Assembly: GCF_030758345.1 (NCBI RefSeq)
Contig: NZ_JAVAMO010000001.1
Span: forward strand, 558,001-622,000
Length of the DNA: 64,000 nucleotides
DNA from: Ruegeria discodermiae
Lineage (GTDB): Bacteria > Pseudomonadota > Alphaproteobacteria > Rhodobacterales > Rhodobacteraceae
Direction of reading: 5' to 3'
Shown here: one piece after another, positions 1 through 14,868 of the stretch
Layout: every line of letters starts with the position of its first letter
How positions within the stretch are numbered: position 1 is the stretch's first letter
Made by a program: the position numbers and the translations under genes
The notes under the pieces: generated by a model
Seen by the model: the letters and a program-made list of their open reading frames with translations, nothing else
Database searches by the model: none
What the model was told of the DNA's origin: nothing

Positions 1-78
1 CTAACTGTTAAGAAATCTGAAAAAACCTATCCCGGCGATTGGCGAAAGTCCGACTAGTCCTGCTCTGCGTATCTTAGC

Positions 79-689
79 TCAATGATAACGGCTGCACGTC
101 CGTGGTGGCCGATACAGCACCTCAATCACAGAGCTTCCCTTCATGCTCTCAACAATCTCCTTGGCCGCGTCTGGCGCGTCCCCAACAAGTGGAATGGCGC
201 GGTCTCGAGCGTCGGTCTTGAGTGTATCACGAATGCTATTCGCTCTGATTTCAATGACTTCTTTCTCGAGGTTCAAGTCTTGCAATTCAATGACGGAGAC
301 TTCTTTTGCATGCGCGGAGGTGCCTGCCATCAAACGCCACGCCAGGCGCAAGGTCATGACCAATCATCCAGCGCGCCTCGGTTTCATCTAAACCTGTGAC
401 GCCCTCTAGCATGCCCTCAGCTTCCAGCACAGTCTCTTGCCACGTCGTAACTGGGTTGCGGTCGTCAATACCATTCAGCTTCTTTCGAGCTTCGGCCACC
501 ATTCAGTCGAACCTGACGCAAAACTGCTTCATGCTCGATTTGTAATTTCGCGCCTGCACGGTTCTTCAAGGTTAACCGTAGGTGCGTACTACCGATCTGC
601 TTTTGGCAGTCCTGAGGGAATCTTCGCCGGAACAGCAAAGCCCCGTTTGGTCGCCGGTCGAGATGGTTCAATTCCACGGTAAGACTCAT
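79..689 (-). pseudogene. Degenerate tyrosine recombinase (phage-type integrase) remnant
   Basis: The coding trace runs leftward in three successive reading frames. An N-terminal piece (465-689) begins MSLTVELNHLDRRPNGALLF, typical of integrases with a DUF6538-like N-terminus. A middle piece (287-502) continues in another frame. A third piece (79-363) has the beta-strand pattern of a tyrosine-recombinase catalytic core (VIELQDLNLEKEVIEIRANS, then LKTDARDRAIPLVGDA). At least two frameshifts, a missing inter-domain stretch and no recognisable C-terminal RHxxR...Y show it is dead. It sits just beyond the 3' end of tRNA-Leu, the usual position of an integrase that used the tRNA as attachment site. 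Base composition is less GC-rich than the neighbouring genes. Family assignment is by pattern recognition, so the exact integrase subtype is uncertain. Confidence 0.72.
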
Positions 690-780
690 GCTTGTGTCTC
701 GATTGCGTGTCTAAATGTGTGTCAGGATATAAGCCCAGAACCCTTATTTTTAGGCATTTATAGCTATCAAGGTTCTATTG

Positions 781-866
781 TGGTGCCCAAGGTGAGACTC
801 GAACTCACACGCCCGTGAAGGCGGGGGATTTTGAATCCCCTGCGTCTACCATTCCGCCACTTGGGC
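781..866 (-). tRNA. tRNA-Leu (anticodon CAA)
   Basis: Read on the minus strand the acceptor stem GCCCAAG pairs with CTTGGGC and is followed by A and an encoded CCA. The anticodon stem GGGGA/TCCCC closes the loop TTCAAAA, giving anticodon CAA, which reads UUG leucine codons. A long variable arm is present, as expected for a class II tRNA. Its 3' end points at an integrase remnant, so it is the probable attachment site of a lost mobile element. Confidence 0.97.
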
Positions 867-979
867 CACTCGAAATGACCTAACGCCGCTTTTGGGGAAG
901 GTCCAGCGGCAATTCGAGGTGGGTGGACAGTTTTCCCCAAAAAGCTTGCAAGGAATTACTGCAAGAGCGCCACGACCCG

Positions 980-1441
980 TCAGAAGAACAGCGGCGGGAA
1001 AGGTTGGCAGAATCCGTTGGCCCGTTGGACTGTCATGTGGTCGCCGATGATCAATCCGGTTCTGACGTTCACATCCACGGGTTCGAGACCAATGGCCTGA
1101 GGATTGAGCGTGAACTGAACAGCTGTGCGACCTCCAGCTGCTGCGCTGCGGACAGTCTTGCTGGCCATATAAATCTGTTGTGACCACGCGGCGCCCAGTC
1201 GACGGCGGGCATAGTCTGAAGCACCACACCAGTACTCGTCACGACCGGCAAGCGGGTAGGGGACAACTTCGAAGATATTCGCGTCGACCTGATAGACGCG
1301 TGTTCCGTATGGGGTGGAAAAAGCGGCGCCGGTATTGGTTGAGACTGCAACCCCTGCGCCCGATCCGCCGGAATACTGCGCTCCGGTAGCAACCTGACAG
1401 GCCGACAGAACCGAAAAAGCCAAAACCCAAAGTTTCTTCAT
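980..1441 (-). CDS. Putative lipoprotein, function unknown
   Basis: A 153-residue protein starting MKKLWVLAFSVLSAC, with a short hydrophobic signal ending in the lipobox LSAC, so it should be lipidated on Cys15 and anchored in a membrane. The mature part starts with a Gly/Ser/Ala-rich stretch and contains two further cysteines (WCGASDYARRRLGAAW and the C-terminal GFCQPF) that could form a disulfide. The ATG at 1441 is preferred over the GTG one codon earlier because AGGAAGGG lies about 9 bases upstream. I recognise no enzyme motif. It stands alone between tRNA-Leu and tRNA-Gly genes on the same strand. Confidence 0.75.
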   Translation of the reverse strand: MKKLWVLAFSVLSACQVATGAQYSGGSGAGVAVSTNTGAAFSTPYGTRVYQVDANIFEVVPYPLAGRDEYWCGASDYARRRLGAAWSQQIYMASKTVRSAAAGGRTAVQFTLNPQAIGLEPVDVNVRTGLIIGDHMTVQRANGFCQPFPPLFF

Positions 1442-1532
1442 CACACCTGGCCCTTCCTACCTATGGTTGAAAGGTTAGGGAAGGGATGCTGTCTTGGCAA
1501 TGGTTGCGATTGCCGGTGGTGCCGAAGATTTC

Positions 1533-1606
1533 TGGAGCGGGTAACGGGAATCGAACCCGTAATTAAAGCTTGGGAAGCTGCCGTGATACCTTTTCACCAT
1601 ACCCGC
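1533..1606 (-). tRNA. tRNA-Gly (anticodon CCC)
   Basis: Minus-strand acceptor arms GCGGGTA/TACCCGC, discriminator T and encoded CCA. The D stem is GTGA/TCAC, the T stem ACGGG/CCCGT with loop TTCGAAT. The anticodon loop TTCCCAA gives CCC, decoding GGG. The outer two pairs of the anticodon stem are weak (G-T and C-T), but the rest of the cloverleaf is intact. Confidence 0.93.
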
Positions 1607-1683
1607 GCCGGTGCCTTGGGATAGCCAGTCGCTGCCATGGCGTCAAGCGGATTGAGAGTAGGGCGATTCGGAAGGGGGCGGGT

Positions 1684-2550
1684 TTAGACGCGAGCCTCAA
1701 AAAGGTTGATCTGCGCCGGGATGCGCAGGCCGTCCGAGGTGATCATCTCGTGCAGGCGCCGGGTAATATCCTGCTCGATTTCGGCGGCATCCTCCTGGTT
1801 TCCCTCAAAGAAGCGCATCAGGCGTGCGGCGGGGCCGACGCGCAGACATTGGGTCGCCACATCTTCAACGCGGCCCATCGGGGTCATCAGAACATCGACA
1901 CTATCGCAGCGCACATCCTGCAGGCCGGCAGCGCGCATCAGTCCGGTGACACGCTCGGCGTTCTGAAATCCCATCGGACCCGGTGCGTCGGGATCTGCGG
2001 GCGGCGGGGTGCCGAGCCGGTCCGCCGCCGCCTCAAACGGCAGGCGAAACCAGGGATTGCTTGAGAACCCGCCCCAGGCGGCGAAACACATTCGGCCACC
2101 GGGTCGCAGGGCGCGGGACAGATTGGCGAAGGCGGCTTGGGGGTCGGCAAAGAACATCATCCCGAACCGCGAGATCAGGACATCGCGGGGTGGCCCGTCG
2201 AAAGACGCGACCTGCGCATCGCCCTGCCGGACCGAGACATTGGCCAGCCCGGCCTGCGCCGCTCGTGCGGCGGCGCGTTCCAGAAACGGTTCTGCGATAT
2301 CGAGGCCAAGCACGTCGCCGGTTGGGCCCACCCGCTCTGCGGCGGCGAGCAGGCTTGCGCCGGTGCCGCAACCGATATCGATGACGCGCTCGCCGGGCTG
2401 TAACTTGGCCCGCTGCACAACCAGATCGAGGATCGGGGCCATGGCCGCGTCAAGGTGGTCCTCATAGGTCAGCCATTTGCGTCCGCTGGGTGTGGCGCTC
2501 CAATACTCCTGTTGTTCGGCATTGGGGCTGTCCGTGGTGTCTCCGTTCAT
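1684..2550 (-). CDS. Class I SAM-dependent methyltransferase
   Basis: A 288-residue protein with a Rossmann-type methyltransferase core. Motif I is VIDIGCGTGASLLAAAERVG (about residues 55-75), an acidic motif II lies at DVLGLDIAEPF, and motif IV region is PPRDVLISRFGMMFFADP. A C-terminal extension of roughly 100 residues probably forms the acceptor cap. It resembles the UbiE/Methyltransf_11 group, but nothing identifies the acceptor, and small molecules such as lipids or quinones are as likely as anything else. It is followed on the same strand by tRNA-Gly and preceded by an exported protein 18 bases away, so it may be the last gene of the operon that starts with the RACo-type gene. Confidence 0.85.
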   Translation of the reverse strand: MNGDTTDSPNAEQQEYWSATPSGRKWLTYEDHLDAAMAPILDLVVQRAKLQPGERVIDIGCGTGASLLAAAERVGPTGDVLGLDIAEPFLERAAARAAQAGLANVSVRQGDAQVASFDGPPRDVLISRFGMMFFADPQAAFANLSRALRPGGRMCFAAWGGFSSNPWFRLPFEAAADRLGTPPPADPDAPGPMGFQNAERVTGLMRAAGLQDVRCDSVDVLMTPMGRVEDVATQCLRVGPAARLMRFFEGNQEDAAEIEQDITRRLHEMITSDGLRIPAQINLFEARV

Positions 2551-2568
2551 ATCGACCGATCCCGCCCG

Positions 2569-2993
2569 TCACTGCGCAGGTTTTTCAAGAAAGAACTGGG
2601 CGCGGCCCGAGGGGCAGCAGCGTGCGTCCGTGTCGAGGTATTCATAGACCACCAACAGCACGCCATTGGCGTAGAGATTGAGCGATTCCAGGCCAACGCC
2701 GGGCATGAGCACTTCCTGACCGAGCACCGGGCCGCTCGCTTCAAAATGCACGAACTGGTGGTGCAACGTCACCGCATTGCCGCCGGTCGGTGAGGCCAGC
2801 GACAGCTGCACCAGCAACTCGTCCTGCGGTCTGTCACTCCAGTCCAGCGTCCAAGCGACGGCGGTGTCGATGATCGCGCCCGATTGTGCAAAGAGGTTCA
2901 GCACCGCCTGTGGCACCTCGACCTGCTCGATCACTTGCTGCGCGGCAAGCGGTGTCGCGGTCAGCGAGGCTGCGAGCAAAGCGGCGCAGGGTT

Positions 2994-2997
<4 letters not shown>
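2569..2997 (-). CDS. Exported protein of unknown function, coupled to the RACo-type gene
   Basis: A 142-residue protein with an N-terminal signal (MKPCAALLAASLTATPLAAQ, predicted cleavage after the Ala-Gln region), so probably periplasmic. The mature domain of about 120 residues contains a double-cysteine DARCCPSG near the C-terminus. No family is recognised. Its ATG overlaps the TGA of the upstream corrinoid-reactivator gene in an ATGA junction, indicating translational coupling. That is odd because the upstream protein is cytoplasmic, so the link may be one of expression rather than of function. Confidence 0.72.
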
Positions 2998-6706
<3,709 letters not shown>

Positions 6707-6730
6707 TCTGGTCGTGCCGGGCGTGCCCTC

Positions 6731-7894
6731 ATGATCCCTGCCGCCCGCATTCAGGCGGCGATCGAACTGCTGGACGAGATCGCGGCGGGCAAACCGGTCG
6801 AGCAGGCGCTGACCGGGTGGGCGCGACGCAGCCGGTTCGCAGGCTCAGGAGATCGCGCGGTGGTGCGTGATCACGTGTTCGAGGCGCTGCGCCGCAAACG
6901 CTCTTTTGCCGCTCTTGGCGGGGCCGAAACCGGGCGCGGGCTGATGCTGGGCGCGCTGCGGCACTCGGGCACTGACCCTGAGACTGTTTTCACCGGCGCA
7001 CGTCATTGCCCCGAGCCTTTGAGCGACGCGGAGCGCGCCGGTGGGCGGGCTCCCGTGAACGCCGCGGAACGCTTTGACATGCCTGACTGGCTCTGGCCCG
7101 CGTTCAGCGCCAGCCTGGGGGCGCAGGCAGAGGAAGGCGCCATCGCATCCCAACACCGCGCCCCGGTCTGGCTGCGCGCCAATCTGGCCCGGACAACGCG
7201 TGAGGGCGCGGTGCGCGTATTGTCGGAAGATGACATTAAGTGTGACCTGCATCCATCTGTAGACACAGCGATTCGTGTCATTGAAGGTGAGCGCAAGGTT
7301 GCGGCAAGCAGGGCCTATCGCGAGGGTCTGGTTGAACTTCAGGATGCCTCCAGCCAGGCGGTCATCTCGGCGCTGCCGCTGCGGAGCGGAATGCGGGTTC
7401 TGGACTATTGTGCCGGGGGCGGCGGCAAATCCCTGGCGCTTGCAGCCACAAAAGGGGTGCAGGTTTGCGCCAGCGATATCGACCCGCGCCGGATGCGTGA
7501 CCTGCCCGAACGCGCCGCGCGCGCAGGTGTCAGCATCAAGCTGCTTGATCCCGGCGCGTTGGCGCAGGCAGGCCCGTTCGATCTGGTGCTGGTCGACGCG
7601 CCCTGTTCCGGCAGCGGCGCGTGGCGGCGTTCCCCCGCTGGGAAATGGGCCCTGACGCAGGAGCGCCTTGATGCGCTTACCGGCATACAGGCGGAAATTC
7701 TGGATCGCGCCTCGCGCCTTGTCTCAGCGGGCGGAGTGCTGGCCTATGCCACCTGTTCTGTCCTGAGCGCCGAAAACGCCCGACAGGTGCAGGAATTCAT
7801 TGCCCGGCATTCCGCATGGCGCTGCGTGTTCGACCGGGTCTGGCCGGTCAACGACCTCGGGGACGGTTTTTTCACAGCACACTTGACGCGGTAG
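6731..7894 (+). CDS. RsmB/NOP-family RNA (cytosine-5) methyltransferase
   Basis: A 387-residue protein with a SAM-binding core: motif I at VLDYCAGGGGKSLALA, motif IV DAPCSGSGAWRRSP and motif VI YATCSVLSAEN. The two cysteines of motifs IV and VI are the release and nucleophile residues of RNA m5C methyltransferases, so catalysis should be intact. It is shorter than E. coli RsmB (429) and the N-terminal 130 residues form a reduced NusB/RsmB-like region. The substrate could be 16S rRNA C967 (RsmB) or another RNA, so no symbol is given. It follows guaB closely and precedes cckA. Confidence 0.9.
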   Translation: MIPAARIQAAIELLDEIAAGKPVEQALTGWARRSRFAGSGDRAVVRDHVFEALRRKRSFAALGGAETGRGLMLGALRHSGTDPETVFTGARHCPEPLSDAERAGGRAPVNAAERFDMPDWLWPAFSASLGAQAEEGAIASQHRAPVWLRANLARTTREGAVRVLSEDDIKCDLHPSVDTAIRVIEGERKVAASRAYREGLVELQDASSQAVISALPLRSGMRVLDYCAGGGGKSLALAATKGVQVCASDIDPRRMRDLPERAARAGVSIKLLDPGALAQAGPFDLVLVDAPCSGSGAWRRSPAGKWALTQERLDALTGIQAEILDRASRLVSAGGVLAYATCSVLSAENARQVQEFIARHSAWRCVFDRVWPVNDLGDGFFTAHLTR

Positions 7895-7934
7895 TGATTA
7901 TCATTGCTACACTCATAGGTAGTTTTGAAGCATG

Positions 7935-7949
7935 TTAATCCGGATTTAA
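7935..7949. promoter_or_regulatory. CtrA-type binding site upstream of cckA
   Basis: The sequence TTAATCCGGATTTAA is a perfect TTAA-N7-TTAA, the full CtrA site of alphaproteobacteria. It ends 26 bases before the cckA start codon. CckA is the kinase that phosphorylates CtrA through ChpT, so the site would close a feedback loop. Confidence 0.65.
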
Positions 7950-7975
7950 CCGGATTGGCGTGAGAAGAGACTGTC

Positions 7976-10297
7976 TTGTTTGTGTCGCCGGAGCCCTCAG
8001 TGCCATTCTCTGCCCAACTCGCCCCTTTGATGTCCAGACCGGAACGAAAGACCCAAGGGCGTCTTTTGGTGCTGTTCATCGTTGGTGCCGCCCTGTTTCT
8101 GGCGGCGCTGAATGGTGGATTTTTCTGGCCGGTCCCGATGATTTTTGCCGGCGCCGGCGCATCGGTTCTGCTGGTCGGCATCCTGTCGCTCTGGGTTAGC
8201 CATGGCCAGGGGCGGGCCGATCACAAGGCGATGGAGATTTTTGCAGGCTTTATCGAAAAAGATGCCGCGCCCAGTTTCATCACCGATGACGAGGGCGAGG
8301 TGCTGGCCCGCAACTCGGCAGCTGCAGTGCGATTTTCCGGCACGCGCGAACAGACATTTGCCGCTGAATTGCGGTCGGTCTTTGCCAATCCCGATGCGGT
8401 GATCTATCGCCTGCAATGCCGCGCCCGTCTCGAAGGGAACGCCCGCGAGGATGTGGTCACCCGTCGCGGTCATGTGCGGCTCGCGGTGCATGTACTTGAG
8501 GACGCGCGGTTTTTATGGCGATTCGAGGATGTGCAGGAGCGGAGTTCGGGCGGCAAGGGCAGCGAGGCGCTGCCGATGCTGACGGTCGGGCGGGGCGGCG
8601 CGGTCTTGTTCATGAACGACGCGGCGCGGGTGCTGGTCGGTCAGCGGGTCAAATCAATGGATCGTCTCTTTGCCGATCTGCCGCTGGAAAATGGCAGCAT
8701 CGTTGCGATCTCGACCGCTGAGGGCAATCGCAGCGTCGTTGTTTCTGAGCTGGGCAAATCCAGCGTGCGCAAAGAGATCTTTCTGACGCCCATCAGTCCC
8801 GAGACTAAGGTGTCGGGCGCGGACTTCGACACGCTGCCGGTACCCATGCTGAAGCTGGACGCAGAGGGCTGCATTCTGGGCATCAATGGTCTGGCGCGCG
8901 AGTTGCTGGGTCCGGGCGCGCAGCCCGGTACGCAGATTTCGGAGGTTATGCACGGGCTGGCGCGGCAGACATCAGACTGGTTGCGTGAGAATGCGCGCGA
9001 AGATGCCGGTTCGAAATCCGAGTTTCTACGCTTGTCCCGCAATGATCGCGAAACCTATGTTCAGGCGACGCTGTCCCGCGCGCAGGAGGACGGAAAGACC
9101 GTTTTTGCCGCAGTGCTCAGTGACGCCACCGAACTGAAGACATTGGAAGCCAAATTCGTGCAAAGCCAGAAAATGCAGGCGATCGGGCAGCTTGCAGGTG
9201 GCGTGGCGCATGATTTCAACAATCTTTTGACCGCGATTTCAGGCCATTGCGACCTGCTGCTGCTGCGCCACGATCAGGGCGATCCCGATTATGGCGATCT
9301 GGTGCAGATCCACCAGAACGCCAATCGCGCCGCAGCGCTTGTCAGCCAGCTTCTGGCGTTTTCCCGCAAGCAGACGCTGCGCCCCGAAACGCTCGACCTG
9401 CGCGATACACTGTCGGATCTGACCCATCTGCTGAACCGTCTGGTGGGCGAACGGGTGACGCTGACGCTGAGCCACGATCCGGTGCTTAAACCGATCCGCG
9501 CCGACAAGCGACAATTGGAACAGGTGCTGATGAACCTCGTGGTCAATGCCCGCGATGCCATGCCCGAGGGCGGAGAGATCAGGGTCGATACCGAAGTGGT
9601 CACGCTGGATAAACCGGTCGAGCGCAATCGCGCGGTGCTGCCGGCGGGCGAATATGTCACCGTCAAGGTCTCGGATGAGGGGATCGGGATCGAGCCGGGC
9701 GTGCTGCAGAAAGTGTTCGAACCGTTCTATACCACCAAGCGCACTGGCGAGGGCACGGGCCTGGGGCTGTCCACCGTTTATGGCATCATCAAGCAAACCG
9801 GCGGCTATATCTTTGTTGATAGCGTGCCGGGGCAGGGGACTGAATTCATTCTCTATTTCCCGGTCAGCGAGGCGGAAGAGCCCGTGGCGGACATCACCAG
9901 CGAATCCACCCCGGCGACGGTGCACAAAAACGGCGACGGGGTTGTGCTGCTGGTCGAGGATGAGGCGCCGGTGCGCGCCTTTGCTTCACGCGCGCTGCGC
10001 TTGCGTGGCTACACTGTGCTTGAGGCTGAATCGGCTGAGGATGCGCTCAACATGTTGCAGGACAAGGACCTGGCGGTAGATGTCTTTGTTACGGATGTGG
10101 TCATGCCCGGCCTGGACGGACCGACCTGGGTCAGGCAAGCGCTCGAGGACCGGCCAGATGTGCGCGTGGTCTTTGTGTCGGGCTACGCACAGGGCGCGTT
10201 CAGCGAGACCGGGCCGCAAGTGCCGAACTCGGTCTTCCTGCCCAAACCTTTTTCGCTCAACCAGTTGACCGAGACGGTGTTCCAGCAATTGCATTAA
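7976..10297 (+). CDS. cckA: Hybrid sensor histidine kinase/phosphatase of the CtrA phosphorelay
   Basis: A 773-residue protein. Two transmembrane segments lie near the N-terminus (about residues 29-47 and 52-75), followed by PAS-like regions. The HisKA domain has GGVAHDFNNLLTAISGHCDL with phospho-acceptor His412. A HATPase domain follows (NLVVNARDAMPEGG, then GEGTGLGLSTVYGI), and the C-terminal receiver has VFVTDVVMPGLDGP with Asp707. This is the CckA architecture. CckA passes phosphate to ChpT, encoded at 62.1 kb, and on to CtrA and CpdR. In roseobacters the pathway controls motility, gene transfer agents and quorum sensing. The TTG at 7976 follows an AGAAGAGA sequence. An ATG at 8030 is the alternative start. 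A CtrA-type site lies just upstream. Confidence 0.95.
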   Translation: MFVSPEPSVPFSAQLAPLMSRPERKTQGRLLVLFIVGAALFLAALNGGFFWPVPMIFAGAGASVLLVGILSLWVSHGQGRADHKAMEIFAGFIEKDAAPSFITDDEGEVLARNSAAAVRFSGTREQTFAAELRSVFANPDAVIYRLQCRARLEGNAREDVVTRRGHVRLAVHVLEDARFLWRFEDVQERSSGGKGSEALPMLTVGRGGAVLFMNDAARVLVGQRVKSMDRLFADLPLENGSIVAISTAEGNRSVVVSELGKSSVRKEIFLTPISPETKVSGADFDTLPVPMLKLDAEGCILGINGLARELLGPGAQPGTQISEVMHGLARQTSDWLRENAREDAGSKSEFLRLSRNDRETYVQATLSRAQEDGKTVFAAVLSDATELKTLEAKFVQSQKMQAIGQLAGGVAHDFNNLLTAISGHCDLLLLRHDQGDPDYGDLVQIHQNANRAAALVSQLLAFSRKQTLRPETLDLRDTLSDLTHLLNRLVGERVTLTLSHDPVLKPIRADKRQLEQVLMNLVVNARDAMPEGGEIRVDTEVVTLDKPVERNRAVLPAGEYVTVKVSDEGIGIEPGVLQKVFEPFYTTKRTGEGTGLGLSTVYGIIKQTGGYIFVDSVPGQGTEFILYFPVSEAEEPVADITSESTPATVHKNGDGVVLLVEDEAPVRAFASRALRLRGYTVLEAESAEDALNMLQDKDLAVDVFVTDVVMPGLDGPTWVRQALEDRPDVRVVFVSGYAQGAFSETGPQVPNSVFLPKPFSLNQLTETVFQQLH

Positions 10298-10406
10298 GTC
10301 GGCCCCACGGCGCATGAATGCCGCGCCCAGACTGGATCCGAACCGCGTCAACCGATCCTTAACCTTGATTGGTCTACTGATGACGTAGATAGAAATTTCT
10401 TGAAAT

Positions 10407-10421
10407 GTTCTCTTTTTGATC
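10407..10421. promoter_or_regulatory. Upstream LexA-type half of the recA operator (GTTC-N7-GATC)
   Basis: GTTC, seven bases, GATC. It differs by one base from the alphaproteobacterial LexA consensus GTTC-N7-GTTC, and I recall GATC-ending variants being described in Rhodobacter. It lies 7 bases upstream of a perfect second site. Confidence 0.55.
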
Positions 10422-10428
10422 TCATAAG

Positions 10429-10443
10429 GAACAAGAGGCGAAC
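10429..10443. promoter_or_regulatory. SOS box (LexA operator) of recA, GAAC-N7-GAAC
   Basis: A perfect GAAC-N7-GAAC, the reverse complement of the alphaproteobacterial LexA consensus GTTC-N7-GTTC, ends 55 bases before the recA ATG. It predicts LexA-repressed, DNA-damage-induced recA transcription. Confidence 0.75.
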
Positions 10444-10498
10444 AAAGCAGCGATTGCCGCCCGCAAGCGGGTGTGACAAAAGGAAAGAGAACAGGGTA

Positions 10499-11563
10499 AT
10501 GGCGGATCTTCTGACGATGAGCAGCAAGCAGAACGCGGATAAACAAAAGGCGCTGGACAGCGCATTGGCGCAGATCGAGCGGCAATTTGGCAAGGGCTCG
10601 ATCATGAAACTGGGTGGCGACAATGCCATGCAGGAGATCGAGGCAAGCTCGACCGGCTCGCTAGGGCTGGACATCGCGCTGGGGATCGGCGGGCTGCCGA
10701 TGGGCCGGATCGTGGAAATTTATGGCCCGGAAAGCTCGGGTAAGACGACGCTGACACTGCATTGCATCGCCGAACAGCAAAAACGCGGCGGTGTCTGCGC
10801 CTTTGTCGATGCCGAACACGCGCTTGACCCGCAATATGCCCGCAAGCTGGGGGTCGATCTGGACGAGTTGCTGATTTCGCAACCCGATACCGGCGAACAG
10901 GCGCTTGAGATCACCGATACGCTGGTGCGCTCGGGCGCGGTGAACATGGTCGTGGTCGATTCGGTTGCCGCGCTGACGCCGAAATCGGAGCTTGAGGGCG
11001 ATATGGGCGACAGCAGCGTTGGCGTGCAGGCCCGCCTGATGAGCCAGGCGATGCGCAAGCTGACCGGCTCGATCAACCGCTCCAACTGCATGGTGGTCTT
11101 CATCAACCAGATTCGCATGAAGATCGGTGTGATGTTCGGCAGCCCCGAAACCACCACTGGCGGCAACGCGCTGAAATTCTATTCCTCGGTGCGTCTCGAT
11201 ATCCGCCGCATCGGTGCGATCAAGGATCGCGACGAGGTGGTCGGCAACCAGACCCGTGTGAAAGTGGTCAAGAACAAGGTGGCCCCGCCCTTCAAGCAGG
11301 TCGAGTTTGACATCATGTATGGCGAGGGCATCTCCAAGATGGGTGAGCTCTTGGATCTGGGCGTCAAGGCCGGGGTGGTCGACAAATCCGGCTCGTGGTT
11401 CAGCTATGGCGATGAGCGGATCGGGCAGGGACGCGAGAATGCCAAACAATTCCTGCGCAGCAATGTGCGCATCGCGCTGGAGATCGAGGACAAGATCCGC
11501 GCCGCCCATGGTCTGGATTTCGACATGCCGCCCGAATCGGACGAGGATATTCTGGAAGCCTGA
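10499..11563 (+). CDS. recA: Recombinase RecA
   Basis: A 354-residue protein that forms ATP-dependent filaments on single-stranded DNA, drives homologous strand exchange and triggers LexA self-cleavage. Walker A is [20 protein letters not shown] and Walker B ends at [17 protein letters not shown]. The N-terminal [20 protein letters not shown] and the acidic C-terminal tail ([11 protein letters not shown]) are typical. The ATG at 10499 is preferred to upstream in-frame codons because it matches the family length and follows AAAGGAAAGAGAACAGGGTA. Two LexA-type sites precede it and a GC-rich terminator follows it. Confidence 0.98.
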   Translation: MADLLTMSSKQNADKQKALDSALAQIERQFGKGSIMKLGGDNAMQEIEASSTGSLGLDIALGIGGLPMGRIVEIYGPESSGKTTLTLHCIAEQQKRGGVCAFVDAEHALDPQYARKLGVDLDELLISQPDTGEQALEITDTLVRSGAVNMVVVDSVAALTPKSELEGDMGDSSVGVQARLMSQAMRKLTGSINRSNCMVVFINQIRMKIGVMFGSPETTTGGNALKFYSSVRLDIRRIGAIKDRDEVVGNQTRVKVVKNKVAPPFKQVEFDIMYGEGISKMGELLDLGVKAGVVDKSGSWFSYGDERIGQGRENAKQFLRSNVRIALEIEDKIRAAHGLDFDMPPESDEDILEA

Positions 11564-11595
11564 CGCGCCTGTTCAGGCCGGAATACGGGACCACT

Positions 11596-11619
11596 CGGGG
11601 CGGCTATCGGGCCGCCTCG
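11596..11619 (+). terminator. Probable recA terminator
   Basis: The stem GGCGGC/GCCGCC, extended by flanking partly paired bases, with loop TATCGG and a following TTTCGTTTC. It lies 33 bases after the recA stop. Confidence 0.6.
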
Positions 11620-11708
11620 TTTCGTTTCAGGCCGCAGCACCTGTGGACTATCGCCCGAGGCAGGGCTAAACCGATCCGAACCCTTCCGATTGCGCCCAAG
11701 AGAGCCCG

Positions 11709-14384
<2,676 letters not shown>

Positions 14385-14390
14385 GGAAAA

Positions 14391-14678
14391 ATGGCTGCAC
14401 TCTGGATTGCACATGTGACGGTGACCGACGCGGAGGCGTATGGCAAATATGCAGAACTGGCGGGCCCCGCACTGGCCAAACACGGCGGCGAGTTCATTGC
14501 TCGCGCGGGCCGCTATGTTCAACTGGAAGGCAAGGAGCGCCCGCGCAACGTGGTGGCGCGCTTCCCCTCGGTCGAGGCGGCGGTGACCTGCTATAACTCG
14601 CCCGAATATCAGGCGGCGCTGGATCATGCGCGCGGTGCCTCCGAGCGTGAGCTGATCGTGGTTGAAACCACCGACTGA
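14391..14678 (+). CDS. DUF1330 family protein
   Basis: A 95-residue dimeric alpha+beta-barrel type protein. The features AHVTVTDAEAYGKYAELAGP, the EFIARAGRYVQLEGKERPRN core and the FPSVEAAVTCYNSPEYQAAL segment match the DUF1330 fold, which is related to antibiotic-biosynthesis-monooxygenase ferredoxin-like barrels. Function of the family is unknown. It starts 6 bases after alaS with GGTTGAGGAAAA as ribosome-binding site, so it is cotranscribed with it. A hairpin follows at 14.70 kb. Confidence 0.88.
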   Translation: MAALWIAHVTVTDAEAYGKYAELAGPALAKHGGEFIARAGRYVQLEGKERPRNVVARFPSVEAAVTCYNSPEYQAALDHARGASERELIVVETTD

Positions 14679-14696
14679 GCCGGAGCGACCTTAATC

Positions 14697-14718
14697 ATCG
14701 GGCGGGGTTTCGCCCGAT
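14697..14718 (+). terminator. Probable terminator of the alaS-DUF1330 unit
   Basis: A perfect 8-bp stem ATCGGGCG/CGCCCGAT with a 6-base loop lies 18 bases after the DUF1330 stop. The following T-content is modest (AGTCTTCATG). Confidence 0.6.
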
Positions 14719-14868
14719 AGTCTTCATGTCCTGCCTTAATCTCCGGGCTGTTGATCGTCACTGGCTCGCCCTAAGATTGTACGGAAATCCGCCGATCCTC
14801 CTCTGAAATGAAATCCCTGCTTGAGCAGTTGGTTTCAGCCCGTTTAATCGGAGAAGAGAGGAGCAGGG

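Noticed and set aside
79-689. Active integrase or prophage
   Set aside because: The coding trace crosses three frames, lacks the C-terminal catalytic residues and has no phage genes around it.
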